Shown: in pieces, positions 1 to 6,322 of the stretch
How positions within the stretch are numbered: the first letter of the stretch is position 1
Layout: each line of letters begins with the position of its first letter
Source of the DNA: Bordetella parapertussis
GTDB lineage: Bacteria; Pseudomonadota; Gammaproteobacteria; Burkholderiales; Burkholderiaceae_C
Direction of reading: 5' to 3'
Length of the DNA: 7,014 nt
Assembly (NCBI GenBank): GCA_945907335.1
Contig: CAMDSU010000094.1
Coordinates: 1 to 7,014 of the forward strand
Made by a program: the position numbers and the translations under genes
Notes under the pieces: generated by a model
What the model was told of the DNA's origin: nothing
Seen by the model: only the letters and a program-made list of their open reading frames with translations
Databases searched by the model: none

Positions 1-3000
1 ACCGTCGGTTCGTCCAACACATACAAGGTATGCGGTGCTTGTTGGCCACGTCGCGTGACATCGTCGCCCACCTTGGAGAGCTCGGTCACCAATTTGATGC
101 GCTGTGCCTCGCCCCCGCTTAAGGTGGGCGAAGGTTGACCCAGCGTCAAATACCCCAAGCCCACATCTTTGAGCAATTGCAAAGGATGGCTGATCTGTGT
201 CATGGCTGCGAAAAAATCCACTGCCTCATCAACTTCCATTTGCAACACCTCGCCGATGCTTTTGCCGCGCCAGCGCACAGCCAGTGTTTCCGGGTTGAAG
301 CGAGCGCCTTTGCAGACCTCGCACAACACCTTCACATCCGGAAGAAAACTCATTTCAATGGTGCGCATGCCTTGGCCTTCGCAACCGGGACACCGGCCTT
401 CGCCGGTATTGAAGCTGAAACGTCCCGGTCCATACCCGCGTGCTCTGGCCTCTAGGGTTTCGGCAAACAATTTGCGGATGGTGTCCCAAAATCCGATGTA
501 GGTCGCGGGACAACTGCGCGGTGTTTTGCCAATCGGCGTTTGATCGACCTCCAACACCCGGTCAATGTCTTCATAGCCACTGACCGCCGTGCAACCTACC
601 CACGCCGGGTGTTTGCCTGCGTCATTCGCTTTGCGTCCGGCTTGTGTGGAGCGTTGCGCCACCACCGCGTGCACATTGGTCAACAACACATCCCGCGCAA
701 TGGTGGATTTGCCCGAACCGCTGACGCCAGTGACGGCGACCAAACGCTGAAGCGGCACTTGAACATTCACCTTTTGCAGGTTGTGCAAGCACGCCCCTGT
801 CACACCCAGCCAACCTGTCGAGGAAACCAACACGGGCCGACGCGCTTGCAACGGGTGTTGCATAGCGTGCTTCAGATAGCGTCCAGTTTGCGAATCAGGC
901 GCAGCCATCAGGTCTGACACCGACCCTTGTGCCACCAAATGCCCGCCGCGCTTACCAGCGCTGGGTCCGATATCAATGATGTGATCAGCCCGTCGTATGG
1001 TGTCTTCATCATGCTCGACCACCACCAAAGTGTTGCCTTTGTCACTGAGGATTTTCAAAGCATCCAACAAAATTTGGTTGTCCCGCGCATGCAGTCCGAT
1101 GGTCGGTTCGTCCAGCACGTAGCACACGCCTTGCAAATGGCTGCCAAGTTGTGCGGCCAAACGGATGCGCTGAGCTTCGCCGCCACTCAATGTGGGCGCG
1201 CCTCGGTCGAGGGTCAAATATCCCAAACCCACGCTGTCGAGAAACTCCAAGCGGCTTTGGATTTCCGGCAGCAAGTCACGTGCAATTTCTGCTTCACGCC
1301 CGCTCAATGTCAATCCAGTGGCCCATGTCCGCATGCGCTGCACGCTCATGCGCGCCAACTCTGTGATGGACACGCCCGCAAATTTGACCGCACGGGCCGT
1401 CGGGTTCAAACGGGTACCGTGACAAGCGGTACAAGCTTGGTCGGTGAGGTCTTCCAACTCGGGTTCGGCAAAGCTTTTTTCGCGGCCGCGATCTTGCGGG
1501 TCTTGCACCGAATCATCCATGGCGGCTCGTTGCTCGCGTGACAAAGCGATGCCGGTTCCTACGCATTGGGCACACCAACCGTGCTTGCTGTTGTAGGAGA
1601 ACAATCGCGGGTCAAGCTCGGCGTACGAGGTGTCGCAGACCGGGCAAGCCCGTCGTGTCGAAAAAGCATAAAGTTGTCCAATCTGCGATGTGTCTTCAGC
1701 ACTTTCCATGGCCTGCTGCAATCCTTCCAAGCCACTCAGCACATGCACCACACCTTTGCCGTGCTCTAAGGCTGTCATCAGTGCTTGACGCAGTTCAGCT
1801 TCACGCGCTGGCTCGATGACCATGCTCGCAACCGGCAACTCCACGGTGTGTTCCTTGAACCGGTCAATGCGCGGAAAACCCAGGGTTGGTAAAAACTGTC
1901 CATCCACCCGCAAATGGGTGTAGCCGCGGGGACGGGCCCAGTCTGCCAATTCGGTATAAACACCTTTGCGGTTCATCACCAAGGGACTGAGCAAGCCAAT
2001 GTGTTGACCGCGAAACTGTTTCATCAACAACGCCAACAATCGCTCAGGGGTTTGCGGTTGCAAGGCAGCATCGTCATGCACGCAATGCTGCGTGCCCAGT
2101 TTCACAAACAACAATCGCAAGAAATGCCAGACCTCGGTGGTGGTGCCGACTGTCGACTTGCGGCCGCCGCGCGACAAACGCTGCTCGATGGCGACGGTCG
2201 GCGGTATGCCGTACACCGCGTCCACCTCGGGGCGCCCTGCCGGTTGCACGATGCTTCGCGCATAGGCGTTCAAACTTTCCAAATAGCGCCGCTGTCCTTC
2301 GTTGAACAAAATATCAAATGCCAATGTCGACTTGCCTGAACCGCTGACGCCCGTGACCACGTTGAACTGTCCGCGCGGAATGTCCACACTCAGGTTTTTT
2401 AAGTTGTGTTCTTTGGCATTGATGATGCGTATGTTGTTGTTCAGTACTTGGCCCAGGTATTTCGCAGAAGGTTCAGCCACTTCCACCACGGCCATTTTTT
2501 CGACGGGCAAGCTTGCCGCGTCAGCATCCAACAACTGCCCCATGGCCTCGACATACTCACGCAAAGCCAATCCGGTGTGCGATGTGGGGTGTTCACGCAA
2601 TTGCTCAGGCGTGCCTTCGGCCACCAGCAAACCACCACCCTCGCCGCCTTCGGGCCCGAGGTCAATCAACCAATCACTGGCACGAATCACGTCTAAGTTG
2701 TGTTCAATCACGATCAGCGAATGCCCAGCATCCAGCAAGCGACGCAAAGCACGCATCAATTTGGCGATGTCATCGAAATGCAAACCCGTGGTCGGCTCGT
2801 CAAACAAAAACAACACGCCTTTGCGGGCTGCAGGCTGGCGGCTTGATGACGCGGTCTTCGCCGCTTCCGCCAGAAAACCAGCCAGCTTCAAACGCTGCGC
2901 TTCGCCGCCGCTGAGCGTGGGAACCGGTTGCCCCAATCGAACATATTCCAAACCGACATCGACGATGGGTTGCAAGGCGCGAATCACATCACGGTCATTG

Positions 3001-5600
3001 GCAAACAATTGCACCGCTTCGCTGACCGTCAGGTTCAAGACATCGGCGACATTCAAAAACTGCGCCTGACCAGAAACAGGGTGTTTGCGTTCTATCTTCA
3101 CCTCAAGAATTTCAGGCCGATAACGCTGACCGTCGCAATCCGGGCAACGCAAATACACATCGCTCAAAAACTGCATTTCCACATGCTCGAAACCGGAGCC
3201 GCCGCAGGTTGGGCAACGGCCATCACCGCCGTTGAAGCTGAATTTGGATGCGGTGTAACTGCGTTGACGCGACATCGCCGTGTTGGCAAATATCTCTCGC
3301 ACCGCGTCCCAAGCACCGACATAGCTGGCTGGGTTGGAGCGCGCGGTTTTGCCAATCGGCGACTGGTCGACAAACACCACATCGCTTAAATGATCTGCGC
3401 CGAGCAAACGGTCATGGGCGCCTGCGCCTTCGGTGCTTTTGCCGAAATGCCGAAGCAACGCCGGGGCCAGTATGTCTTGAATCAAAGTGGATTTGCCCGA
3501 GCCGCTGACACCGGTCACCGTGACCCAGCGTTGCAATGGAAACTCCACACTCAGGTTTTGTAAATTGTGTTCACGCGCACCTTCCAGAATCAGTCGCGGA
3601 GTCGCATCGCTCACCATGCGCTTTAATCCCACGCCCACCTGTTTGCGTGCCCCCAGATAAGCCCCTGTGAGCGTGTCAGCATGTTTCAACTGCGCCGGTG
3701 TGCCATCAAACACCACCTGGCCGCCACGCTCGCCCGGTCCGGGCCCCATGTCCACGATACGGTCCGCCGCCAACATCACTGCCGGGTCATGCTCAACCAC
3801 CACCAAGGTGTTGCCGGCATCCCGCAATCGCAACATGGCTTGGGTGATGCGGTGCATGTCACGCGGGTGCAAACCGATGCTGGGTTCGTCCAACACAAAC
3901 AAGGTGTTGACCAACGATGTGCCCAAGGCTGTGGTCAGGTTGATGCGCTGCACCTCGCCGCCGCTCAAGGTGCGGCTTTGTCTGTCCAGACTCAAATAAC
4001 CGATGCCGACATCGCACAAATATTTCAAACGCGTGCGGATCTCGTCTAACAACAAGTGCAGCGCTTGTTGCTCGGCCTGTGCGTGCGCGGTCAGTGATGC
4101 ATCCGACGCCATATGGTCAAAAAACTGCCGCAAGCGATCAATCGGCAGCAACATCATGTCGTACAAACACAAACCGGGCAATGTTTCTAATTGGCTGCGA
4201 GACCAGCTCACACCATTGGGTAAAAAACGTTTCGCGGCTGGCATAGCCAAGTCCGCGCCAGCCAAACTGCCGATGCGCCACAACAAACTTTCTGTTTGCA
4301 AGCGTGCGCCATTGCATTCACCGCACAAGGTGTAAGAACGGTATTTGGAGAGCAGCACACGGATGTGCATTTTGTAGGACTTGGTTTCCAGGTACTCAAA
4401 GAAACGCTTCACGCCGTACCACTGCTGGTTCCACTTGCCGTTCCAATTTGGTGAGCCGTTGATCACCCAGTCATGTTGTTCGGCGGTTAATTTGTACCAA
4501 GCGGTGTCACGCGGAATACCTGCGCTTTCCGCATGCCGCATCAAATCATCCTGACACTCTTGCCATGCTGGGGTTTGCATGGGTTTGATAGCGCCCATGC
4601 GCAAGGTGAGTTTGTCATTCGGAATCACCAAACCGTAGTCGACGCCAATGACCCGCCCAAAACCTTTGCACACCGGACAAGCACCTGCCGGTGAATTGAA
4701 TGAAAACATGGACGGCGCGGGTTCGCTGTAGCGCAAATCGCTGTCCGGGCAATGCAATCCGGTGGAGAAGCGAAAGGCTTCGCCCGTGTTGTCTGCGTCT
4801 GCATCGGCTGTGATGCGGTAAGCGGTTAAGCGACCGCTGCCGCGCTGTAAGGCCAACTCAATCGCTTCCATGGCGCGCACATGCTCGACGTTTTGCAAAC
4901 GAAAGCGATCGGCGACCACGTCCAACACCTGACGTTTACCGTCTGTCTCTGGTTTGGGTTTGGCGCTTTTCTTGGCTGCTGCTGTTTTTTTTGCGGCTGC
5001 GGATTTTTTCGCTGCGACCGGCACTGCTTCAGCGGTATAAGTGACTTCACGTTGTGCATGTATGCGGGTGAAACCACTGGCACTCAGCCAAGTTTGCAAT
5101 TCATCAGCGCTGGTATTGGCGGGCAATTCAACGGGAAAGGTGATCACCCAACGCGGGTCGCTATCACTCAGCGCCATCAATTTTTTGAAAATGCTGTCCG
5201 CACTGTCGTGCTCCACCGCTTGCGCGGTTTGCTTGTCAAACAACTGACCAGCGCGGGCAAACAACAGTTTCAAATGGTCGTTCAACTCGGTCATGGTGCC
5301 AACGGTGGAACGCGAACTGCGCACCGGGTTGGTCTGGTCGATCGCGATCGCAGGCGGCACGCCTTCGACCTTGTCCACCGCCGGACGGTCCATGCGGTCT
5401 AAAAATTGCCGCGCATAAGCGCTGAAGGTTTCCACATACCGGCGCTGGCCTTCGGCATACAGAGTGTCGAACACGAGGCTGGATTTGCCCGAACCGCTGG
5501 GGCCAGTAAACACCGTCAATTCGTTGGTACGAATATCGATGTCGATGTTTTTGAGATTGTGCTGACGGGCACCCCGAATGCGTATAAAACCTTGGCTCAT
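1..5600 (-). CDS. uvrA: Tandem (double-length) UvrA excinuclease subunit, four ABC ATPase cassettes, 3' end cut by window edge
   Basis: UvrA is the DNA-damage-sensing ATPase of nucleotide excision repair; it loads UvrB at lesions in the cytoplasm. The frame reads from ATG at 5600 to the window edge (1866 codons, no stop) and contains two successive UvrA units. Walker A lysines are K39, K703, K1090 and K1631; LSGGE signature serines are S546, S897, S1472 and S1828; Walker B aspartates are D571, D934, D1497 and D1863. C4 zinc hairpins (CxxC-x19-CxxC) lie at C796-C822 and C1737-C1763. Typical UvrA is ~940 residues with two cassettes, so this is a fused pair; double-length UvrAs are known, from memory, in Burkholderiales and Chlamydia. 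The start follows livF by 7 bases and gives the usual UvrA opening (IRIRGARQHNLKN); an in-frame GTG at 5615 is an alternative. The ribosome binding site is weak. The role as an accessory damage sensor beside a normal UvrA is inferred. Roughly 80-100 C-terminal residues lie outside. Confidence 0.95.
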   Translation of the reverse strand, partial: MSQGFIRIRGARQHNLKNIDIDIRTNELTVFTGPSGSGKSSLVFDTLYAEGQRRYVETFSAYARQFLDRMDRPAVDKVEGVPPAIAIDQTNPVRSSRSTVGTMTELNDHLKLLFARAGQLFDKQTAQAVEHDSADSIFKKLMALSDSDPRWVITFPVELPANTSADELQTWLSASGFTRIHAQREVTYTAEAVPVAAKKSAAAKKTAAAKKSAKPKPETDGKRQVLDVVADRFRLQNVEHVRAMEAIELALQRGSGRLTAYRITADADADNTGEAFRFSTGLHCPDSDLRYSEPAPSMFSFNSPAGACPVCKGFGRVIGVDYGLVIPNDKLTLRMGAIKPMQTPAWQECQDDLMRHAESAGIPRDTAWYKLTAEQHDWVINGSPNWNGKWNQQWYGVKRFFEYLETKSYKMHIRVLLSKYRSYTLCGECNGARLQTESLLWRIGSLAGADLAMPAAKRFLPNGVSWSRSQLETLPGLCLYDMMLLPIDRLRQFFDHMASDASLTAHAQAEQQALHLLLDEIRTRLKYLCDVGIGYLSLDRQSRTLSGGEVQRINLTTALGTSLVNTLFVLDEPSIGLHPRDMHRITQAMLRLRDAGNTLVVVEHDPAVMLAADRIVDMGPGPGERGGQVVFDGTPAQLKHADTLTGAYLGARKQVGVGLKRMVSDATPRLILEGAREHNLQNLSVEFPLQRWVTVTGVSGSGKSTLIQDILAPALLRHFGKSTEGAGAHDRLLGADHLSDVVFVDQSPIGKTARSNPASYVGAWDAVREIFANTAMSRQRSYTASKFSFNGGDGRCPTCGGSGFEHVEMQFLSDVYLRCPDCDGQRYRPEILEVKIERKHPVSGQAQFLNVADVLNLTVSEAVQLFANDRDVIRALQPIVDVGLEYVRLGQPVPTLSGGEAQRLKLAGFLAEAAKTASSSRQPAARKGVLFLFDEPTTGLHFDDIAKLMRALRRLLDAGHSLIVIEHNLDVIRASDWLIDLGPEGGEGGGLLVAEGTPEQLREHPTSHTGLALREYVEAMGQLLDADAASLPVEKMAVVEVAEPSAKYLGQVLNNNIRIINAKEHNLKNLSVDIPRGQFNVVTGVSGSGKSTLAFDILFNEGQRRYLESLNAYARSIVQPAGRPEVDAVYGIPPTVAIEQRLSRGGRKSTVGTTTEVWHFLRLLFVKLGTQHCVHDDAALQPQTPERLLALLMKQFRGQHIGLLSPLVMNRKGVYTELADWARPRGYTHLRVDGQFLPTLGFPRIDRFKEHTVELPVASMVIEPAREAELRQALMTALEHGKGVVHVLSGLEGLQQAMESAEDTSQIGQLYAFSTRRACPVCDTSYAELDPRLFSYNSKHGWCAQCVGTGIALSREQRAAMDDSVQDPQDRGREKSFAEPELEDLTDQACTACHGTRLNPTARAVKFAGVSITELARMSVQRMRTWATGLTLSGREAEIARDLLPEIQSRLEFLDSVGLGYLTLDRGAPTLSGGEAQRIRLAAQLGSHLQGVCYVLDEPTIGLHARDNQILLDALKILSDKGNTLVVVEHDEDTIRRADHIIDIGPSAGKRGGHLVAQGSVSDLMAAPDSQTGRYLKHAMQHPLQARRPVLVSSTGWLGVTGACLHNLQKVNVQVPLQRLVAVTGVSGSGKSTIARDVLLTNVHAVVAQRSTQAGRKANDAGKHPAWVGCTAVSGYEDIDRVLEVDQTPIGKTPRSCPATYIGFWDTIRKLFAETLEARARGYGPGRFSFNTGEGRCPGCEGQGMRTIEMSFLPDVKVLCEVCKGARFNPETLAVRWRGKSIGEVLQMEVDEAVDFFAAMTQISHPLQLLKDVGLGYLTLGQPSPTLSGGEAQRIKLVTELSKVGDDVTRRGQQAPHTLYVLDEPT
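524..538 (-). repeat. 15-base repeat shared by cassettes II and IV (second copy 3347-3361)
   Basis: ttttgccaatcggcg is identical at 524-538 and 3347-3361 on the plus strand. On the minus strand it encodes the PIGKT motif (DQTPIGKT in the second unit, DQSPIGKT in the first), a conserved UvrA stretch following Walker A of the C-terminal cassette. It marks the internal duplication at the nucleotide level. Confidence 0.85.
705..723 (-). repeat. 19-base Walker A repeat, identical copy at 5481-5499 and near copies at 3489-3507 and 2328-2346
   Basis: The plus-strand sequence ggatttgcccgaaccgctg, which encodes SGSGKS on the minus strand, occurs exactly at 705-723 (cassette IV) and 5481-5499 (cassette I). 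It occurs with one mismatch at 3489-3507 (cassette II) and three at 2328-2346 (cassette III). These repeats reflect the shared ancestry and protein constraint of the four ATPase cassettes and are not a mobile or regulatory repeat. Confidence 0.85.
2442..2543 (-). other. Linker between the two UvrA units (residues ~1020-1053)
   Basis: About 34 residues with no UvrA motif join the end of the first unit (after the SHTGLALREYVEA stretch, which matches the SHTARFLKP end of E. coli UvrA) to the start of the second. The stretch is rich in A, V, E and D with a run of three Asn at 1054-1056 at its downstream edge. There is no stop or frame change here, so the halves are one translated chain. M1020 and M1036 are in frame but have no convincing ribosome binding site, so separate translation of the second unit is possible but not supported. 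Confidence 0.7.
2544..5600 (-). other. First UvrA unit (residues 1-1019) of the tandem protein
   Basis: This unit has cassette I (Walker A GPSGSGKSS at 33-41, signature LSGGEVQR at 545-552, Walker B LDEPSIGLH from 570) and cassette II (Walker A GVSGSGKST at 697-705, signature at 896-903, Walker B DEPTTGLH from D934). The C4 hairpin that contacts damaged DNA in UvrA is intact (C796, C799, C819, C822). The insertion inside cassette I is full size: 115 residues separate C311 from C426, similar to E. coli UvrA as I recall it. Two features depart from the family. Residues 120-283, where UvrB binds in ordinary UvrA, lack the RKG motif and contain a lysine/alanine tract. The first zinc site has C284, C308 and C311 but Ser287 in place of the fourth ligand. 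An extra ~11 residues, rich in A, S, R and Q, sit between signature II and Walker B (about 913-928). Confidence 0.9.
4953..5015 (-). repeat. Lysine/alanine-rich AAKK repeat tract in the first UvrA unit (residues 196-216)
   Basis: Residues 196-216 read as repeating AAKK units (AAKKS, AAAKKT, AAAKKS, then AKPK), a composition like histone-H1-type bacterial DNA-binding tails. It lies within the region equivalent to the UvrB-binding domain, between a diverged strand region and the conserved LDVVADRFR stretch at 226-234. Related tandem UvrAs, as I recall them, have only a short linker here, so this looks like a lineage-specific insertion. It is probably disordered and positively charged; non-specific DNA contact is inferred. 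The coding strand contains A-runs of six and eight bases in this tract. Confidence 0.8.
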
Positions 5601-5615
5601 CCCGCCATTATTCAC
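5597..5615 (-). promoter_or_regulatory. livF-uvrA junction with overlapping stop and start codons
   Basis: The livF stop TAA (5610-5608) shares a base with an ATG (5608-5606) that opens a three-codon frame, ATG GCG GGA TGA. Its TGA (5599-5597) overlaps the uvrA ATG (5600-5598) as ATGA. No good ribosome binding site precedes the uvrA ATG at normal distance: GGCGGG abuts the start and a weak GGTGA lies ~12 bases upstream. Ribosomes finishing livF could therefore reinitiate on uvrA. A GTG at 5615-5613, in frame with uvrA, would instead overlap livF. The overlaps are seen directly; coupling is inferred. Confidence 0.55.
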
Positions 5616-6321
5616 CGAGGTAGGCGGCTCGCACTTTCGGGTCATGCAGCAGGGCTTTTGCGTCTCCCTGCATGCTGATTTCGCCGGATTCCATCACGTA
5701 AGCACGTTGCGCCATTTTCAAAGCCCGGCTGGCGTTTTGCTCGACCAGCAGCAAGGTCACGCCCAAACCTGCCACTTCGGCAATCACCTCGAAAATTTTG
5801 TCCACCATGAGCGGTGACAAGCCCATGGACGGCTCGTCTAATAGCAACAACTTGGGCCGACTGAGCAAGGCGCGTCCCATGGCCAGCATTTGCTGCTCGC
5901 CGCCGGACAAGGTGCCGGCCAATTGCGCACTGCGTTCTTTCAAACGCGGAAACAAATGGAACACGCGTTCTATGTCATCTTGTATGCCTGCTTTGTCGCG
6001 GCGCAAATACGCGCCCATTTGCAGGTTTTCCAAAATGCTCATGCGGGTGAACACGCCGCGCCCCTCGGGCACCATGACCAAGCCTTGCTTGACCAAGTCC
6101 CAGGGCCCTTGCCCGCGAATATCGTGCCCCAAGTATTCGATGCGCCCGGCAGATGGCATGAGCAGACCGGTGATGGCTTTCATGGTGGTGGTTTTACCTG
6201 CGCCGTTGGAGCCGATGAGTGACACCAATTCGCCTTCGTTAACCTGAAAGCTAACGCCTTTGACCGCTTGTATGCCGCCATAAGCAACCCGCAAATCGTG
6301 CACCTGAAGCATTGCCGCCAT
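5608..6321 (-). CDS. livF: LivF, branched-chain amino acid ABC importer ATPase
   Basis: LivF is one of two cytoplasmic ATPases that power LivH/LivM-type permeases for leucine, isoleucine and valine uptake; close relatives serve urea or amide importers. The 237-residue protein has the usual LivF length and complete motifs: Walker A GSNGAGKT at 37-44, the PEGRGVF stretch at 85-91 in the Q-loop position, signature LSGGEQQ at 138-144, and Walker B LLLLDEPSMGLSP ending near 170. The switch histidine position is occupied by Gln195 in LVEQN, which is normal for LivF. The ATG at 6321 is preferred because AGGAGG lies 8 bases upstream; the ATG at codon 4 would be too far away. It follows livG by one base and is followed by the tandem uvrA after 7 bases, so it is probably co-transcribed with both. 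Substrate cannot be fixed without the binding protein and permease genes, which are outside the window. Confidence 0.97.
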   Translation of the reverse strand: MAAMLQVHDLRVAYGGIQAVKGVSFQVNEGELVSLIGSNGAGKTTTMKAITGLLMPSAGRIEYLGHDIRGQGPWDLVKQGLVMVPEGRGVFTRMSILENLQMGAYLRRDKAGIQDDIERVFHLFPRLKERSAQLAGTLSGGEQQMLAMGRALLSRPKLLLLDEPSMGLSPLMVDKIFEVIAEVAGLGVTLLLVEQNASRALKMAQRAYVMESGEISMQGDAKALLHDPKVRAAYLGE

Positions 6322-6322
6322 G

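Larger units (their letters stand above)
1..2441 (-). other. Second UvrA unit (residues 1054 to at least 1866) of the tandem protein, truncated by window edge
   Basis: The unit restarts with a UvrA-like opening (IRIINAKEHNLKNL, from 1057). It has cassette III (Walker A GVSGSGKST at 1084-1092, signature S1472, Walker B D1497) and cassette IV (Walker A K1631, signature S1828, Walker B D1863). The window stops two bases after the DEPT codons. Its UvrB-binding region is recognisable: NRKG at 1210-1213, then a GY..LRVDG stretch and a KEHTVEL stretch, matching the canonical order. The first zinc site is a complete C4 (C1319, C1322, C1343, C1346), and the damage-contacting hairpin is intact (C1737, C1740, C1760, C1763). 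The insertion within cassette III is short: only 44 residues separate C1346 from C1390 against 115 in the first unit, and a short acidic stretch replaces the helical part. This unit looks the more likely partner for UvrB (inference). Confidence 0.9.

Noticed and set aside
927..1541. 204-codon open frame on the plus strand
   Set aside because: It is the antisense shadow of cassette III of the tandem UvrA, with no ribosome binding site and no family resemblance.
2442..2543. Possible frameshift or gene boundary between two separate uvrA genes
   Set aside because: All motif codons on both sides fall in the same frame from 5600, and I see no stop in the linker, so the halves are truly fused.
2302..3069. 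255-codon open frame on the plus strand
   Set aside because: It lies wholly antisense to the uvrA frame, whose protein motifs (cassette II signature, DEPTTGLH) are unmistakable. Its translation is Ser/Thr/Arg-rich with no recognisable domain.
4826..5083. Minus-strand frame rich in Q, K and P overlapping the AAKK tract
   Set aside because: It is the uvrA coding strand read in another frame; it matters only as the product of a frameshift at the A8 run.
5601..5607. Terminator or promoter between livF and uvrA
   Set aside because: The gap is only 7 bases, and I see no hairpin with a T-run and no -35/-10 pair at the end of livF.
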